NCBI RefSeq assembly: GCF_027492855.1
Contig: NZ_JAPUDY010000044.1
Span: 1-64,000, forward strand
Length of the DNA stretch: 64,000 nucleotides
From: Acidovorax sp.
GTDB taxonomy: Bacteria > Pseudomonadota > Gammaproteobacteria > Burkholderiales > Burkholderiaceae_C
Direction: 5' to 3'
Of the stretch, positions 47,032 through 57,866 are shown piece after piece; the stretch's first letter is position 1, and each line of letters begins with the position of its first letter. Both the position numbers and the translations under genes were made by a program. Under the pieces are notes generated by a model, which saw nothing but the letters and a program-made list of their open reading frames with translations, was not told the DNA's origin and searched no databases.

Positions 47032-47694
47032 CTACTGAGTGGCGTTGAGGGCCTTCAGGTGACCAGCAGCATGAGCCAATGCGGCGTCCAGCCGGTCATT
47101 GCCCCAGAACATCTCGTCGCCTACGAAGAAGGTGGGTGCTCCGAAGATTCCCTTGGCTTTGGCAGTCTCCGTCTGTTCGCGAAGTTTGAGCTTGTTGGCG
47201 TTGGACTGTGCCGCATCCTGAATTTCGTTTGCCGCCAAGCCGAGGTGGCCAAGAACATCCGTCACCACGTCTGGCGCGTCGATGTCTCGGTCCTCCGCAA
47301 AATTGAGCGACATGATGCGTCGACAGTAGGTGCCTATCCAGTCTTGCTCTGCACCGAAAACGGCTACCTGTGACGGTAGCAGCGCGGTGCGGGGGAACGT
47401 GGTGGGCTTGCGCCATGGAAGGCCAGCCTTCAGGCACTCGCGCGCCATGTCTCGCCACACGTAGTCGCCCTTGGCCTTCTGCAATACGAAAGGGGATGTT
47501 TCCCAGCCGAATGACTGAAAGATAGGCCCCAGGAGAAAGGGCTTCCAGCGGATTTGCACACCGTGTTGGGTTGCAGCGGCTTCGATGCGCATCGCGCTGA
47601 GATAGCTGTAGTTGCTGCCGAAATCGAACCAGAATTCGATGGTGGGCGGAGGACATGTGAGTGCGATGGTGTTCATGTGAGGGGGTGCTTTCAT
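47032..47694 (-). CDS. DsbA-fold isomerase (2-hydroxychromene-2-carboxylate isomerase family)
   Basis: 220 residues from ATG 47694, which overlaps the upstream stop by 4 nt (ATGA). A later ATG at 47676 would give 214. It is a kappa-class GST/DsbA fold: IEFWFDFGSNYSYLSAMRIE carries the Ser of the glutathione site in place of CxxC, and GIFGAPTFFVGDEMFWGNDR is the cis-Pro C-terminal motif. HCCA isomerases act in aromatic-ring degradation with glutathione. Coupled translation with a CmcJ-type oxygenase suggests that both handle the same unknown substrate. Confidence 0.9.
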   Translation of the reverse strand: MKAPPHMNTIALTCPPPTIEFWFDFGSNYSYLSAMRIEAAATQHGVQIRWKPFLLGPIFQSFGWETSPFVLQKAKGDYVWRDMARECLKAGLPWRKPTTFPRTALLPSQVAVFGAEQDWIGTYCRRIMSLNFAEDRDIDAPDVVTDVLGHLGLAANEIQDAAQSNANKLKLREQTETAKAKGIFGAPTFFVGDEMFWGNDRLDAALAHAAGHLKALNATQ

Positions 47695-48572
47695 TCGTAG
47701 ACCACCAGGCAGCGCAGTTCGATGCTCTCGCGCAGCGGGGCATTCGGCGGCATGTGTGGATGGTCGAAGGCCGCATGCGGTACGAAGCGTGCGACTCCGC
47801 TGATCTGCGAGTCGTACTGCTTGAACACCAGTGCCTCGTGCCGGTCCATCTTCGAGTAGTAGGACCAATGGTGCTGCGGCGAATGAACTGCGTGGTAGAT
47901 CTCTCCGGTGCGGCGCGGATAGCGAACCTCGCTGGTGACCAAGTTTGCCGCCATCACAGTGCGGGCGTCGCAGACAGCCAACGGCGTGTCGAGCACCGGA
48001 CCCTTGATCGAGCGCCAAACGTTGACGATGGCGTAGCGCTTGACGCGCACCGCCACATCAGGGTCAGTCAGCACCAACGCCAGCCGCTTGTGCCCCGATG
48101 CCTCGGTGTAGTCATTGTGAATGCGGCCATTCGCAGCCGCTCGTCCGTCCGTACCCTTGCGGCCGAACGAGAGGGCGGCGCGATCGTGCTCGCGCCGCCG
48201 TACGAGGTGGTCGAAGACATAGGCGTGCTGTGCACCGGTCACCGCCAGTGCAAGCTCAGAGGCTTCGCGGTAGTAGATCGTCTTGACCGCTTCTTCGTCC
48301 AAAAAGTCAGAGACAGCCGTCGGTGCATCCCACAGTTCGAAACCTTCTCGGTCGATGGAAGTTCGCTCCACGGCGCCACGTGCATCTGCGATGACCATCT
48401 GCCTTAACTCGTATTCACAGTTTTCCCATGGAATGCCTGGCGGCGGTTCGTAGGCATAGCTGCAGGGCAGTTCCTGCGTGGGCATCAGGTAGCCTAGGCC
48501 GGCAACGACAGCGGGGTGATATTGGGATCCGAAGGTGCTGGGTTGCAAGGACTGCGCGGTAGTGGTGTTCAT
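47691..48572 (-). CDS. CmcJ/NvfI-family oxidoreductase
   Basis: 293 residues from ATG 48572, with AAGGAG 6 nt upstream. It resembles the CmcJ/AsqJ/NvfI oxygenase-like family: central NGRIHNDYTEASGHKRL has the HxD-type metal pair, and VHSPQHHWSYYSKMDRHEAL followed by VFKQYDS supplies further His and the Arg region; AFDHPHMPPNAPLRESIELR is the conserved C-terminal motif. Family members act in methoxylation, desaturation or endoperoxide reactions in secondary metabolism, mostly in fungi. The substrate here is unknown. It forms a two-gene operon with the downstream HCCA-isomerase-like gene. Confidence 0.85.
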   Translation of the reverse strand: MNTTTAQSLQPSTFGSQYHPAVVAGLGYLMPTQELPCSYAYEPPPGIPWENCEYELRQMVIADARGAVERTSIDREGFELWDAPTAVSDFLDEEAVKTIYYREASELALAVTGAQHAYVFDHLVRRREHDRAALSFGRKGTDGRAAANGRIHNDYTEASGHKRLALVLTDPDVAVRVKRYAIVNVWRSIKGPVLDTPLAVCDARTVMAANLVTSEVRYPRRTGEIYHAVHSPQHHWSYYSKMDRHEALVFKQYDSQISGVARFVPHAAFDHPHMPPNAPLRESIELRCLVVYE

Positions 48573-49187
48573 TCATGACTCCTTTAGTGCGAGATGTCGA
48601 TGGATGGGCTGGCCGGAATGGAACCCCATCTCTTGAACTTCTCTACGGCGAATTGGAATCTGCGCAGTGCTACGCTTCAAGCGACTTATAGGTCGCTTCG
48701 CATGCATATTGCGAATGCCAAGGTCTCGTATCCATGAAGGCTGGCGTGTCCGTCTTCGCGCAGAAGAGCACGATGCAATGAAAACGACAGATCAAGCGGT
48801 TTTCTGCGTAACTTCGCTTTTTCGTGACGGCGGCGGCCAGGCTTTGCGACCCGTTGATTGGCAGCCAGGATGCTCGCAAATGGCCCGAGGCCGGGACGAT
48901 CTGACAATCAAGTCCATGTTTTGGTGAGTTGATTTCGATCGACCCAGTGACAAGGGCGCGACACAATGGACCTGCGGTGTTTTAGTGCACGGTATATGCA
49001 GTGGGGGAGCAGAAATGAGCCGCGGACTTTACAGTTCGCCCATGGGGTTTCCCCTCAATGATTTACCGCAGGTTTTGCCCTTCTGTTACGTTTTGACATA
49101 TTCTTGACGATATGCTCAAAGACTGAGCCCGCGCATCGGCCTGGCGTCGCGCACTAAGTTCTTACAACCAGAGGTTTCAGAGCGACC
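48573..49187. other. 615-bp intergenic stretch with inverted repeats
   Basis: No gene is supported; the open frames of 86-98 codons on both strands have no recognisable domain and no good SD. Upstream of the CmcJ-type gene lies the inverted repeat AAGCGAC-TTATAG-GTCGCTT (48679-48698), followed directly by the imperfect palindrome CGCATGCATATTGCG (48699-48713). These could form an operator. The composition is A/T-richer than the flanks, and this stretch may be the right edge of an acquired segment. Confidence 0.6.
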
Positions 49188-51734
49188 GTGATTTCGTCCG
49201 AACTGTTGACCGACCTTCTCGCCCCCTTGGGCGACGGCCTCATCGAGCCCATGGCGCAGGCGCGCCTGCAGGCCTTGGTGGATGCGGTGCCGGTGGCGTT
49301 GATGGAGTTCCGGCTGCAAAACGGCCGGTTGGTGTTGCTGGCCGCCAATGCCGCTGCGCGCCGTACGCCGGGGCTGGGTGCCGTGCGTGAACCAGGGGCG
49401 GATGCCAGCGAGGTGTTCGACCTGCTGGCAGACACGCCCTTGCTGGACCAGTTGTACGGCGTGGTGCGCGTGGGTGCGCCGCTGGAGTGCCGCCAAGTGG
49501 TGCGCGAGCCGGGGCGGCTGCTGCTGGCCTGGGATCTCTCGGCGCGCCGCATCACCAGCGACTGCATCATGGTCACGGTGCGCGATGCCTCCGAGGCAGA
49601 GAATCTGCGGGCCTCGCTCGCAGCGTCCGAGCAGTCGCTGGAAGAAGTGCGACGTGAGCTGCGCGAGCAGACCGAGGTCTTCAACACCATGGAGAGCCTG
49701 GCGCGCACCGGCCACTGGCGCCGTATCGAAGATCCTGGCGAAACCGTGCTGCTGTGGTCGCCGGGGCTGTGCGACATCGCGGGGTTCGAGCAGCAGGAAT
49801 GGGTGGACCCGGAGCGTGCCGTCAGCGGCATCTTGCCGGAGGACCGCTATGTGTTCGACAAGGTCCGCGAGCGAGGCTCGGAGCAGGACGTGGAATACCG
49901 CTGGCGCAGGCCCGACGGCCAGGTGCGCTGGATGCGCTCGCGCGTGCAGCGCACGCTGCCACGCGATGGGATGCAGGTGGTCATGGGCGTGGTGCAGGAC
50001 GTGACCGATGAGCACCGCGCGGCCGAGCAACTGCGCGAGCAACTGCTGTTCATTCAGCGCATTGCGAGCCGCATCCCGGGCTTCATCTACGAGTACCGCC
50101 AGCATTCCGATGGCAGCACCAGCGTGCAGTACATCAGCGATGCGGTGCGCGAGTTCATGGGCGTGGAGCCCGATGAGGTGACGGCGAACCATGGCGTGCT
50201 CATGCACCGTGTGCTGGCCGAAGACCTGCCGCAGGTGCAGCGTTCGGCCATGGTCTCGATGCGCAAGCTGGTTCCCTGGCAGTGCGAGTACCGCGTGCGC
50301 ATGAACGATGGCAGCGTGCGCTGGCACATGACCAATGCCATCCCGCACCGCGAGGCCGATGGTTCGGTGGTGTCGCATGGCTTCACCATGGACATCACAG
50401 ACCGCAAGCGAGCAGAACAAGAGATCGAACGCCTGGCGTTCTACGACGCCCTGACCGGCCTGCCCAACCGGCGCCTGCTGCTCGATCGCCTGCAACGCTC
50501 CATCGCCGCCTGCCAGCGCACCAAGAACCTCGGGGCCCTCTTGTTCATCGACCTCGACAACTTCAAAGACCTCAACGACACCCTGGGCCACGACATGGGC
50601 GACCAGCTCCTGGCCCAGGTCGCCACCCGCCTGGTGGCCAGCGTGCGCGAAGCCGACACCGTCGCCCGCTTTGGCGGCGACGAATTCGTCGTCATGCTCG
50701 AAGCCCTGGCCCCCGACCTGCAGCAAGCGGCCAGCCAGGCGGAAAACGTCGCAGAAAAACTCCTGGCCAGCCTGAACCAGCCCTTTGACCTGCACGGCGG
50801 CCAACACTACAGCACCCCCAGCATCGGCATCACCCTGTACGGAGACGAACGCCTCACCGTCGACGAACTGCTCAAACGCGCAGACCTGGCCATGTACCAG
50901 GCCAAAGCCGCAGGGCGCAACACCCAACGCTTCTTTGACCCCGACATGCAAGCGGCCGTCAACGCCCGCTCCAACCTGGAAGCCGACCTGCGCCAAGGCC
51001 TGGCACGCGGGGAACTCCTCGTGCACTACCAGCCCGTCGTAGACCACCACGCCCGCCTCATGGGCGCAGAAGCCCTGGTGCGCTGGCGCCACCCAGAGCG
51101 CGGCATGATCAGCCCCGGCGACTTCATCCCCCTGGCAGAACAAACCGGCCTCATCCTGCCCCTGGGCCAATACGTGCTGCAAACCGCCTGCGAACAACTA
51201 CAGCGCTGGAGCCAACACGAAAGCACCGCCCAACTTTCCATCTCCGTGAACGTCAGCGCCCGCCAATTCAGGCAACCGGGCTTCGTGGCCGAAGTCCTGC
51301 AAACCCTGCAAAGCCACAACGCAGATCCGAGAAACCTCAAACTCGAACTCACGGAAAGCCTGCTCTTGGGAGACATCGAAGACACCATCGCACGCATGGT
51401 CCAGCTCAAAAGCGAAGGCGTGGGGTTTGCGCTCGACGACTTTGGCACCGGCTACTCCTCCCTCTCCTACCTCAAGCGGCTGCCGCTGGACCAGGTCAAG
51501 ATCGACCAAAGCTTTGTGCGGGACGTGCTGGCGGATCCGAACGACGCGGCGATCGTGAGGACGATACTGGCGCTGGCCAAGAGCCTGGACCTGGAGGTGG
51601 TGGCAGAGGGGGTGGAGACGACGGGGCAGCTGAGCTTTTTGAGGCTGCATGGGTGTGAGGGGTTTCAGGGGTATCTTTTTGGACGGCCCGGACCTGCCGG
51701 AGATCTCGATGCATTTCTGCACCCAGCAGGTTGA
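49188..51734 (+). CDS. PAS-GGDEF-EAL dual c-di-GMP signalling protein
   Basis: 848 residues from GTG 49188. Two or three PAS domains (residues about 20-410) are followed by GGDEF with RFGGDEFVVML and I-site READ, then EAL with EALVRWRHPERG, ELTESLLLGD and DDFGTGYSSLSYLKRLP. Both catalytic motifs look complete, so it may make or degrade c-di-GMP. From about 50400 to 51470 the codons end overwhelmingly in C, while the flanks favour G; the last 200 bp is especially G-rich. This patchwork suggests past exchange with a paralogue. Confidence 0.93.
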   Translation: MISSELLTDLLAPLGDGLIEPMAQARLQALVDAVPVALMEFRLQNGRLVLLAANAAARRTPGLGAVREPGADASEVFDLLADTPLLDQLYGVVRVGAPLECRQVVREPGRLLLAWDLSARRITSDCIMVTVRDASEAENLRASLAASEQSLEEVRRELREQTEVFNTMESLARTGHWRRIEDPGETVLLWSPGLCDIAGFEQQEWVDPERAVSGILPEDRYVFDKVRERGSEQDVEYRWRRPDGQVRWMRSRVQRTLPRDGMQVVMGVVQDVTDEHRAAEQLREQLLFIQRIASRIPGFIYEYRQHSDGSTSVQYISDAVREFMGVEPDEVTANHGVLMHRVLAEDLPQVQRSAMVSMRKLVPWQCEYRVRMNDGSVRWHMTNAIPHREADGSVVSHGFTMDITDRKRAEQEIERLAFYDALTGLPNRRLLLDRLQRSIAACQRTKNLGALLFIDLDNFKDLNDTLGHDMGDQLLAQVATRLVASVREADTVARFGGDEFVVMLEALAPDLQQAASQAENVAEKLLASLNQPFDLHGGQHYSTPSIGITLYGDERLTVDELLKRADLAMYQAKAAGRNTQRFFDPDMQAAVNARSNLEADLRQGLARGELLVHYQPVVDHHARLMGAEALVRWRHPERGMISPGDFIPLAEQTGLILPLGQYVLQTACEQLQRWSQHESTAQLSISVNVSARQFRQPGFVAEVLQTLQSHNADPRNLKLELTESLLLGDIEDTIARMVQLKSEGVGFALDDFGTGYSSLSYLKRLPLDQVKIDQSFVRDVLADPNDAAIVRTILALAKSLDLEVVAEGVETTGQLSFLRLHGCEGFQGYLFGRPGPAGDLDAFLHPAG

Positions 51735-51818
51735 TGGGCTCCGCAGAGCGGCGTACGCCATGGCCGCCAGCGTGGGTGCTGCAGCGCCCGCGTGGCGGTT
51801 TCGGGTGAAGGTCTAGGC

Positions 51819-54800
51819 ATGTTTTTCGACAAGGTGCTGGACCGAAAGGCCCCAGGGGTTCGCGGACTTTTGCTGGTGTTGGCGGTTGCGCTGCTGGGCG
51901 CCTTGCTGGTGGTGCAGGGTGCACTGCATTGGCGGAGCACAGAGCGCGCCACCGAGCGCACGCGCCTGTTGACGCAGACGGCCGATGCACTGGTGAGCCA
52001 GACCACAGGCGGCGGCCTGCTGGGCGCGGTGTCGCTGCTGGGCTTGAGCGAGCCCTTGCTCAAGGAAATGGCATTGGGCCGCCTGCCACCCGACGACCCG
52101 GAAGCGCTGGCCCGGCTTGCCGTGGCGCGTGGGCGGTTTCTGGTCAAGGGTGTCTATGTCATTGCTGCGGATGGCACCGTGGTGGCGCATGAGACGGCGG
52201 GCGAGCGGTCCACGGGCATCAATCTCGCGTTTCGCCCGTACTTTCAGCAAGCCATCCAGGGGGGCAACAGCGTGTACGCCGCCGTGGGCCGCAATACGCA
52301 GGAGCGCGGCCTGTACTACGCAGCGCCACTGTATGCGGGTGACTCGCCCGCCGGATCGATCATCGGGGTGGTGATGTTCAAGGCGGGGTTCGAGGCGGTG
52401 GACCTGCTGCTCAAGCGCTCGGGCCTGCCCACGGTGTTGCTCTCGCCGCAAGGGGCCGCGTTTTCTTCCACACGGCCCGAATGGCAGTTTGGCGTGGCCC
52501 TGCCGCTCACCCAGGCGCGCATCGACGCCATTCGGGCGTCGGGCCAATTGGGCCATCATTTTGAGAACGGTGTGGCCTCGGCCCTTCCGTTTTCGCCCGA
52601 TGCGGGTGAGGTGACGCTCAACGGCGTGACCTACGCGGTGGAGCACCACGCCATCGACTGGAACGACCCAGGGGGGCAATGGCAACTGGTGATGCTCGAC
52701 GACATCAGTGCCTTGATGACGCCCGCCCGGCGCGCGCAGGTGGGGGCCGCTGCGTTTGCGCTGCTGGGCCTGCTTGGGTTGCTGCTGCTGGACCTTTTGC
52801 GCAGCCGCGCGCAGATGGCGAGCGCGCTGGACCGTTTCCGGTTGCTGGGCGCGGCGCTCGAAAGCAGCCCGGTTTCCGTGATCATCACCGATGGCGACGG
52901 CCGCATCGATTGGGTCAACCCCCAGTTCGAACGTAACACCGGCTACACGCTGGACGAAGCACGGGGCAAGAAGCCGTCGCTGGTGGCCAGCGGGCAGACC
53001 CCGGCGCGGACTTACCAGACCCTGTGGTCCACGCTGCTTTCCGGGCAGTCCTGGCGGGGGCATTTTGTGAACCGCCGCAAGGACGGAAGCATCTACCACG
53101 ACGAAGCCACGCTGTCGCCGGTGTTTGACGAGCATGGCAAGCGGATTGGCATCGTGGGCCTGCACGAGGACGTGACCGAGCGCATGCAGGCCCAGCAGGA
53201 GCTGGAACGGCGTGAGCGCCTGCTCAACGAACTGCTGGAGCAGCAAACGGCTATTTTTGACAATGCGCCGCCCATCGTGCTGGTGTGCGATGGCTACTTT
53301 CGCCAGTTCAATCCCGCGTTCCTTGAGCTCATGGGGGGCACATCCTCGCAGTTGCTGGGGCAGGGTGTGTCGGTGCTGTTTGGCGGTGCGGGCCCCACGG
53401 ATCTTTTTGCAGCCCGGGTGGCACCCAGCCTGGCATCGGGCCAGGCCCTGCGCGAGACGGTCACCTTGCACCGCCTGGATGGCCGCAGTTTCGAGGCGCG
53501 CCTGGCGGGGCGCAGCCTGAAGATGGACGGCTTCAACGCCGCATCCATCTGGGTGATCGAGGATGTGAGCGACCAGCGGCGCGCTGAGCTGGCCATCGAG
53601 CAGGCCAAGGAGCGCCTGGAGCTGGCCCAGGAGGCGGGCAAGATCGGGGTGTTCGATCTGAACCTGCACACGGGCGAGGTTGTGTGGTCCGACAAGCTGG
53701 CGCAGATGATGGGCCTGCCGCCAGGCACACAACCGGACGGCCGCGACTTCTGGCTCAACTGCCTGCATCCCGAGGACCGCGAACGCGCGCATGCCTATTT
53801 CAACAGCAGCCTGGCAGGGACCGAGGACCACTTGCGCGATTCCTGGCGCATCGTGCGCCCCGATGGCGAAGTGCGCTGGTTTCTGGAGGCAGCGCGCATC
53901 TTCCGGGATGCGCAGGGCCAGCCCGTGCGCGTGGTGGGTGTCAACGTGGACATCCAGGACCAGAAGCTGCTGGAAGAGCAGGTGGCAGGGCAGCTGGATT
54001 TCCAGCAGGCGCTGATCGACGCTATCCCCATCCCGCTGTTCTACAAGGGGGCGGACGGGCGCTACATCGGCGTCAACCGTGCGTATGAGCAGGCTTTCGC
54101 GGTGGCGCGTGAAGCCCTGGTCGGCAAGACCGTGGCGGACCTGGACTATCTGTCCCCCGAGACCCGGTTGCTGTTCGAGCGCGACACCCTGGTGGCGATG
54201 GACGGTGAGCGGTCGGTGCACCGGGAGGTCGACCTGCCCTATGCCGATGGAGACATACACCACACGTTGTTCTGGCTGCACGGGTTCGCGCGCCCGGATG
54301 GAACACCGGGCGGCACCATCGGCACGCTGGTGGACATCACCGACCGCCAGCGCGCCGAGCAGGAGCTGCGCCGCGCCAAGGAACTGGCCGAAGAGTCCAC
54401 CGCGCTCAAGTCCAACTTTCTGGCCAACATGAGCCACGAGATTCGCACTCCGATGAACGCGATCATCGGCATGTCGCACCTGGCGCTCAAGTCGGGCCTG
54501 AGCCCCCGCCAGCATGACTACGTGAGCAAGATCCAGCAGGCGGGCCAGCACCTGCTGGGGGTGATCAACGACATCCTGGATTTTTCCAAGATCGAGGCGG
54601 GCAAGCTGGTGGTCGAGTGGCAGCCGTTTTTGCTCGACCGCATGCTCGAGAGCGTGTCCGACGTGGTGGGCTACAAGGCCGGCGCCAAGGGGCTGGAGCT
54701 GGTTTGCGATGTGGCCAGCGACGTGCCGCCCAACCTGGTGGGCGACGCGCTCCGCCTGGGCCAGGTGCTCATCAATTTCGCCAACAACGCCATCAAGTTC

Positions 54801-56654
54801 ACCGAGTCAGGAGAGATCGCCATCGCCGTGCGATTGCTGGAATCGAAGGACTTGCAGGTGCGGCTGCGTTTCGAGGTGCGCGACACCGGCATCGGCCTGA
54901 CCGAAGAGCAGATGGGGCGCCTGTTCCAGAGCTTTCAGCAGGCAGACACCTCTACCACGCGCAGGTATGGCGGCACGGGGCTCGGGCTGGCCATCTGCAA
55001 GAGCCTGGCCGAGCTGATGGGCGGCGAGGTCGGGGTCGACAGCGTATTTGGCAAAGGCTCCACCTTCTGGGTGACCGTGCCCATGGAGCGTGGCGCGCCC
55101 GCCCGCGCGCTGCTGCCCCCGCCCGACCTGCGCGGCAGCCGCGTGTTGGTGGTGGACGACAACCACACGGCGGCCACGGTGTTATCCGACATGCTGCTGG
55201 CCATGGGCTTCGAGGTGGAGCAGGCACATTCCGGGCTGGAGGCGCTGGACCGGCTACGCGAATCCATGGCCCAGCACCGGCCTTATGGCCTGCTGCTGCT
55301 CGACTGGCACATGCCGGGCATGGACGGCGTGGAGCTGGCAGGCCATATCCGCAGCCTGGGCATGGCCAAGGTGCCCCAGATGCTCATGGTCACGGCCTAT
55401 GGCCGCGAGGACGTGATGCGCGCCGCGCGGGCCCAGGGCATCGAAACCGTGCTCATCAAGCCCGTCAACGCCTCGGTGCTGTTCGATACCCTCATGCAAC
55501 CGCTGGAGCACGCCACCACGGCGGGGCGCCGCACGGTCTCCCCGCCGCCCGCAGCCTCAGAGTTGCCGCTGGAGATACGTGGTGCCCAGGTGCTGCTGGT
55601 CGAAGACAACGAACTCAACCAGATGGTGGCGATGGAACTGCTGCTGGACGCGGGTTTTGCCGTGGATGTGGCCGAAAACGGCCAGGTCGCCATCGACCGC
55701 ATCGAGCGCAAGCATTACGACGCCGTGCTGATGGACATGCAGATGCCCGTCATGGACGGCGAAACCACCACACGTGCGCTGCGCGGCAATCCGCAGCACG
55801 CTCGCCTGCCCATCATCGCGATGACTGCGAATGCGATGGAGGTGGATCGCCAACGCTGCTTTGCAGCGGGCATGAACGACCATGTCGCCAAGCCCATCGA
55901 CCCCGCGGCACTGTGGGCGGCCTTGGGCCGCTGGATACGCCCCCGCGACGGGCTGGGGGCTGCGCCTGCGGCGGCCACAGGCGAGGGCGCGGGCCTGCGG
56001 CAGCCCGAGGAACCGCAGCAGCAGGACACCGCCTGGCCGTTGGTGGCGGGGCTGGACACCACACTGGGCCTGCAGCGCGCTTTGGGCAAGCCAGGGTTGT
56101 ATGCCGAGCTGCTGCGCCGGTTTGCCCAAGGGCAGGCGCCCGTGCTGGCCGAACTGCAGCAGGCGTTGTCTGCCAACAACCTCAGCCTGGCTGAGCGCCT
56201 GGCCCACACACTGCGCTCGGTGGCTGCCAATATCGGTGCTCCAGTGGTGTCCGAGCGCGCCCAGGCGCTGGAACATGCACTGCGCTTTCGCCACGGCAAC
56301 GAGGCCATCGTGCATGGGCTGGCCGAATTGCGCGCGGCCCTGGTGCCGGTGCTGGGGGCGCTGCAGGCATGGATGGCCCAGGCGGTGGAGTCGGGGCCCC
56401 TGCAGTCCGATGCGGCACAGGCAGAGGGCGGAGCCACCGCCGCCGATGCCCTGCAGCGCCTGCGCCATCTGCTGGAGCAAGACGACCCAGCCGCCACGGA
56501 ATTTTTCCAACACAATGGCAGTGTGCTCAAGGGGATATTGGGCGAGGCTTATAAGGTGGTGGAGATGCACACCCTGAATTTCGACTTCGAGCAGGCCCTG
56601 GATGCCATGGCGGCAGCACCTGGCTCCGAGCCCATGGCCGCCCCGCACCCCTGA
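51819..56654 (+). CDS. Hybrid sensor histidine kinase (CACHE-PAS4-HK-REC-REC-HPt)
   Basis: 1611 residues from ATG 51819; GTG 51792 is less likely because a GGTGAAGG site precedes the ATG. Domain order: membrane helix, periplasmic CACHE sensor (residues about 45-305), second helix, four PAS domains, HisKA with His873 ([13 protein letters not shown]), HATPase ([12 protein letters not shown]), REC with Asp1162, REC with Asp1306 and HPt with His1463 ([12 protein letters not shown]). All phosphorelay residues are present. The REC-HD-GYP gene 24 bp downstream is the obvious output partner. Confidence 0.93.
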   Translation: MFFDKVLDRKAPGVRGLLLVLAVALLGALLVVQGALHWRSTERATERTRLLTQTADALVSQTTGGGLLGAVSLLGLSEPLLKEMALGRLPPDDPEALARLAVARGRFLVKGVYVIAADGTVVAHETAGERSTGINLAFRPYFQQAIQGGNSVYAAVGRNTQERGLYYAAPLYAGDSPAGSIIGVVMFKAGFEAVDLLLKRSGLPTVLLSPQGAAFSSTRPEWQFGVALPLTQARIDAIRASGQLGHHFENGVASALPFSPDAGEVTLNGVTYAVEHHAIDWNDPGGQWQLVMLDDISALMTPARRAQVGAAAFALLGLLGLLLLDLLRSRAQMASALDRFRLLGAALESSPVSVIITDGDGRIDWVNPQFERNTGYTLDEARGKKPSLVASGQTPARTYQTLWSTLLSGQSWRGHFVNRRKDGSIYHDEATLSPVFDEHGKRIGIVGLHEDVTERMQAQQELERRERLLNELLEQQTAIFDNAPPIVLVCDGYFRQFNPAFLELMGGTSSQLLGQGVSVLFGGAGPTDLFAARVAPSLASGQALRETVTLHRLDGRSFEARLAGRSLKMDGFNAASIWVIEDVSDQRRAELAIEQAKERLELAQEAGKIGVFDLNLHTGEVVWSDKLAQMMGLPPGTQPDGRDFWLNCLHPEDRERAHAYFNSSLAGTEDHLRDSWRIVRPDGEVRWFLEAARIFRDAQGQPVRVVGVNVDIQDQKLLEEQVAGQLDFQQALIDAIPIPLFYKGADGRYIGVNRAYEQAFAVAREALVGKTVADLDYLSPETRLLFERDTLVAMDGERSVHREVDLPYADGDIHHTLFWLHGFARPDGTPGGTIGTLVDITDRQRAEQELRRAKELAEESTALKSNFLANMSHEIRTPMNAIIGMSHLALKSGLSPRQHDYVSKIQQAGQHLLGVINDILDFSKIEAGKLVVEWQPFLLDRMLESVSDVVGYKAGAKGLELVCDVASDVPPNLVGDALRLGQVLINFANNAIKFTESGEIAIAVRLLESKDLQVRLRFEVRDTGIGLTEEQMGRLFQSFQQADTSTTRRYGGTGLGLAICKSLAELMGGEVGVDSVFGKGSTFWVTVPMERGAPARALLPPPDLRGSRVLVVDDNHTAATVLSDMLLAMGFEVEQAHSGLEALDRLRESMAQHRPYGLLLLDWHMPGMDGVELAGHIRSLGMAKVPQMLMVTAYGREDVMRAARAQGIETVLIKPVNASVLFDTLMQPLEHATTAGRRTVSPPPAASELPLEIRGAQVLLVEDNELNQMVAMELLLDAGFAVDVAENGQVAIDRIERKHYDAVLMDMQMPVMDGETTTRALRGNPQHARLPIIAMTANAMEVDRQRCFAAGMNDHVAKPIDPAALWAALGRWIRPRDGLGAAPAAATGEGAGLRQPEEPQQQDTAWPLVAGLDTTLGLQRALGKPGLYAELLRRFAQGQAPVLAELQQALSANNLSLAERLAHTLRSVAANIGAPVVSERAQALEHALRFRHGNEAIVHGLAELRAALVPVLGALQAWMAQAVESGPLQSDAAQAEGGATAADALQRLRHLLEQDDPAATEFFQHNGSVLKGILGEAYKVVEMHTLNFDFEQALDAMAAAPGSEPMAAPHP

Positions 56655-56678
56655 ACGGCACAACACACAGGACACCTC

Positions 56679-57809
56679 ATGGACAACGCGCCTTTTGCCA
56701 CCCGTCCGGCGGCACTCGTTGACAAGCCGATCGCCACCGTGCTCGTGGTGGACGACACGCCCGAGAACCTCACCCTTATGGGAAGCCTGCTGCGTGAGCA
56801 CTACCTGGTGAAGGTGGCCAACCACGGGGAAAAGGCGCTCAAGATCGCCCAATCGGACACACCGCCAGACCTCATCTTGCTGGACATCATGATGCCGGAT
56901 GTGGACGGCTACGAGGTCTGCCGGCGCCTCAAGGCGGCACCCGCCACGCGCGACATCCCGGTGATCTTTTTGACTGCGCGCTCCAACCCCGACGACGAAC
57001 GCAGGGGCCTGGCCCTGGGTGCGGTGGACTACATCACCAAGCCCATCAGTCCACCCATTTTGCTGGCGCGGGTCAACACCCACCTGGCACTCAAGGCCAC
57101 GGCCGATTTTCTGCGCGACAAAAGCGCTTACCTGGAGCGCGAGGTGGCCATGCGCACGCTGGAGGTGCAGGCCATCCAGGACGTGACCATCATGGCCATG
57201 ACCTCATTGGCCGAAACCCGCGACAACGAGACCACCAACCACATCCGTCGCACCCAGCTGTATGTGAAGACGCTGGCCGAGCGGCTGCGCCAGCACCCGC
57301 GTTTTGAGCATGTGCTCAACGACCGGATGATCGAGCTGCTCTACAAGTCCGCCCCGCTGCACGACATCGGCAAGATAGGCATCCCCGACAGCATTTTGCT
57401 CAAGCCGGGCAAGCTCACGGTGGAAGAGTTCGAGATCATGAAGACCCACACCACGCTGGGCCGCAATGCCATCGACGAGGCCGAACGGCGCCTGGGCATG
57501 CGGGTGGCGTTCTTGAGCGTCTCTAAAGAGATCGCCTACAGCCACCAGGAAAAGTGGGATGGCACGGGCTACCCCGAGGGGCTGGAGGGCGACGCGATCC
57601 CCGTGTCAGCGCGCCTCATGGCTGTGGCCGATGTGTATGACGCGGTCATCAGCAAACGCGTCTACAAGCCTGCGTTCTCGCACGACCAGGCCTGCAGCAC
57701 CATCGTACGCGGCCGGGGCTCGCACTTCGACCCGGACATGGTGGATGCGTTTGTGGACGTAGCGGACGACTTTCGCAGCATTGCCCAGAACTACCCCGAC
57801 CCGGCGTGA
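56679..57809 (+). CDS. Response regulator with HD-GYP c-di-GMP phosphodiesterase domain
   Basis: 376 residues. The receiver domain (residues 18-135) has Asp69 in LILLDIMMPD. The HD-GYP domain (residues about 170-370) has the metal motif HDIGKIGIP and the signature HQEKWDGTGYP, with Gln in place of the second His of HHE, a common variant. It should degrade c-di-GMP when phosphorylated. Position and the 24-bp spacing make it the output of the hybrid kinase. Only a REC and one enzymatic domain are present; no DNA-binding part. Confidence 0.94.
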   Translation: MDNAPFATRPAALVDKPIATVLVVDDTPENLTLMGSLLREHYLVKVANHGEKALKIAQSDTPPDLILLDIMMPDVDGYEVCRRLKAAPATRDIPVIFLTARSNPDDERRGLALGAVDYITKPISPPILLARVNTHLALKATADFLRDKSAYLEREVAMRTLEVQAIQDVTIMAMTSLAETRDNETTNHIRRTQLYVKTLAERLRQHPRFEHVLNDRMIELLYKSAPLHDIGKIGIPDSILLKPGKLTVEEFEIMKTHTTLGRNAIDEAERRLGMRVAFLSVSKEIAYSHQEKWDGTGYPEGLEGDAIPVSARLMAVADVYDAVISKRVYKPAFSHDQACSTIVRGRGSHFDPDMVDAFVDVADDFRSIAQNYPDPA

Positions 57810-57866
57810 TGATGAGCCGTCGCCGTGCGGTACCCTGGCGGGTACGCGCGTGGTGGTGCGGGTGGG

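Noticed and set aside
48667-48966. Open frames of 86 and 98 codons as genes.
   Set aside because: No recognised domain, no good start site and overlapping opposite frames.
49093-49116. TTGACA and TATGCT as a sigma-70 promoter for the GGDEF-EAL gene.
   Set aside because: The spacing is 12 nt, too short, and alternative pairs are poor; no promoter can be supported.
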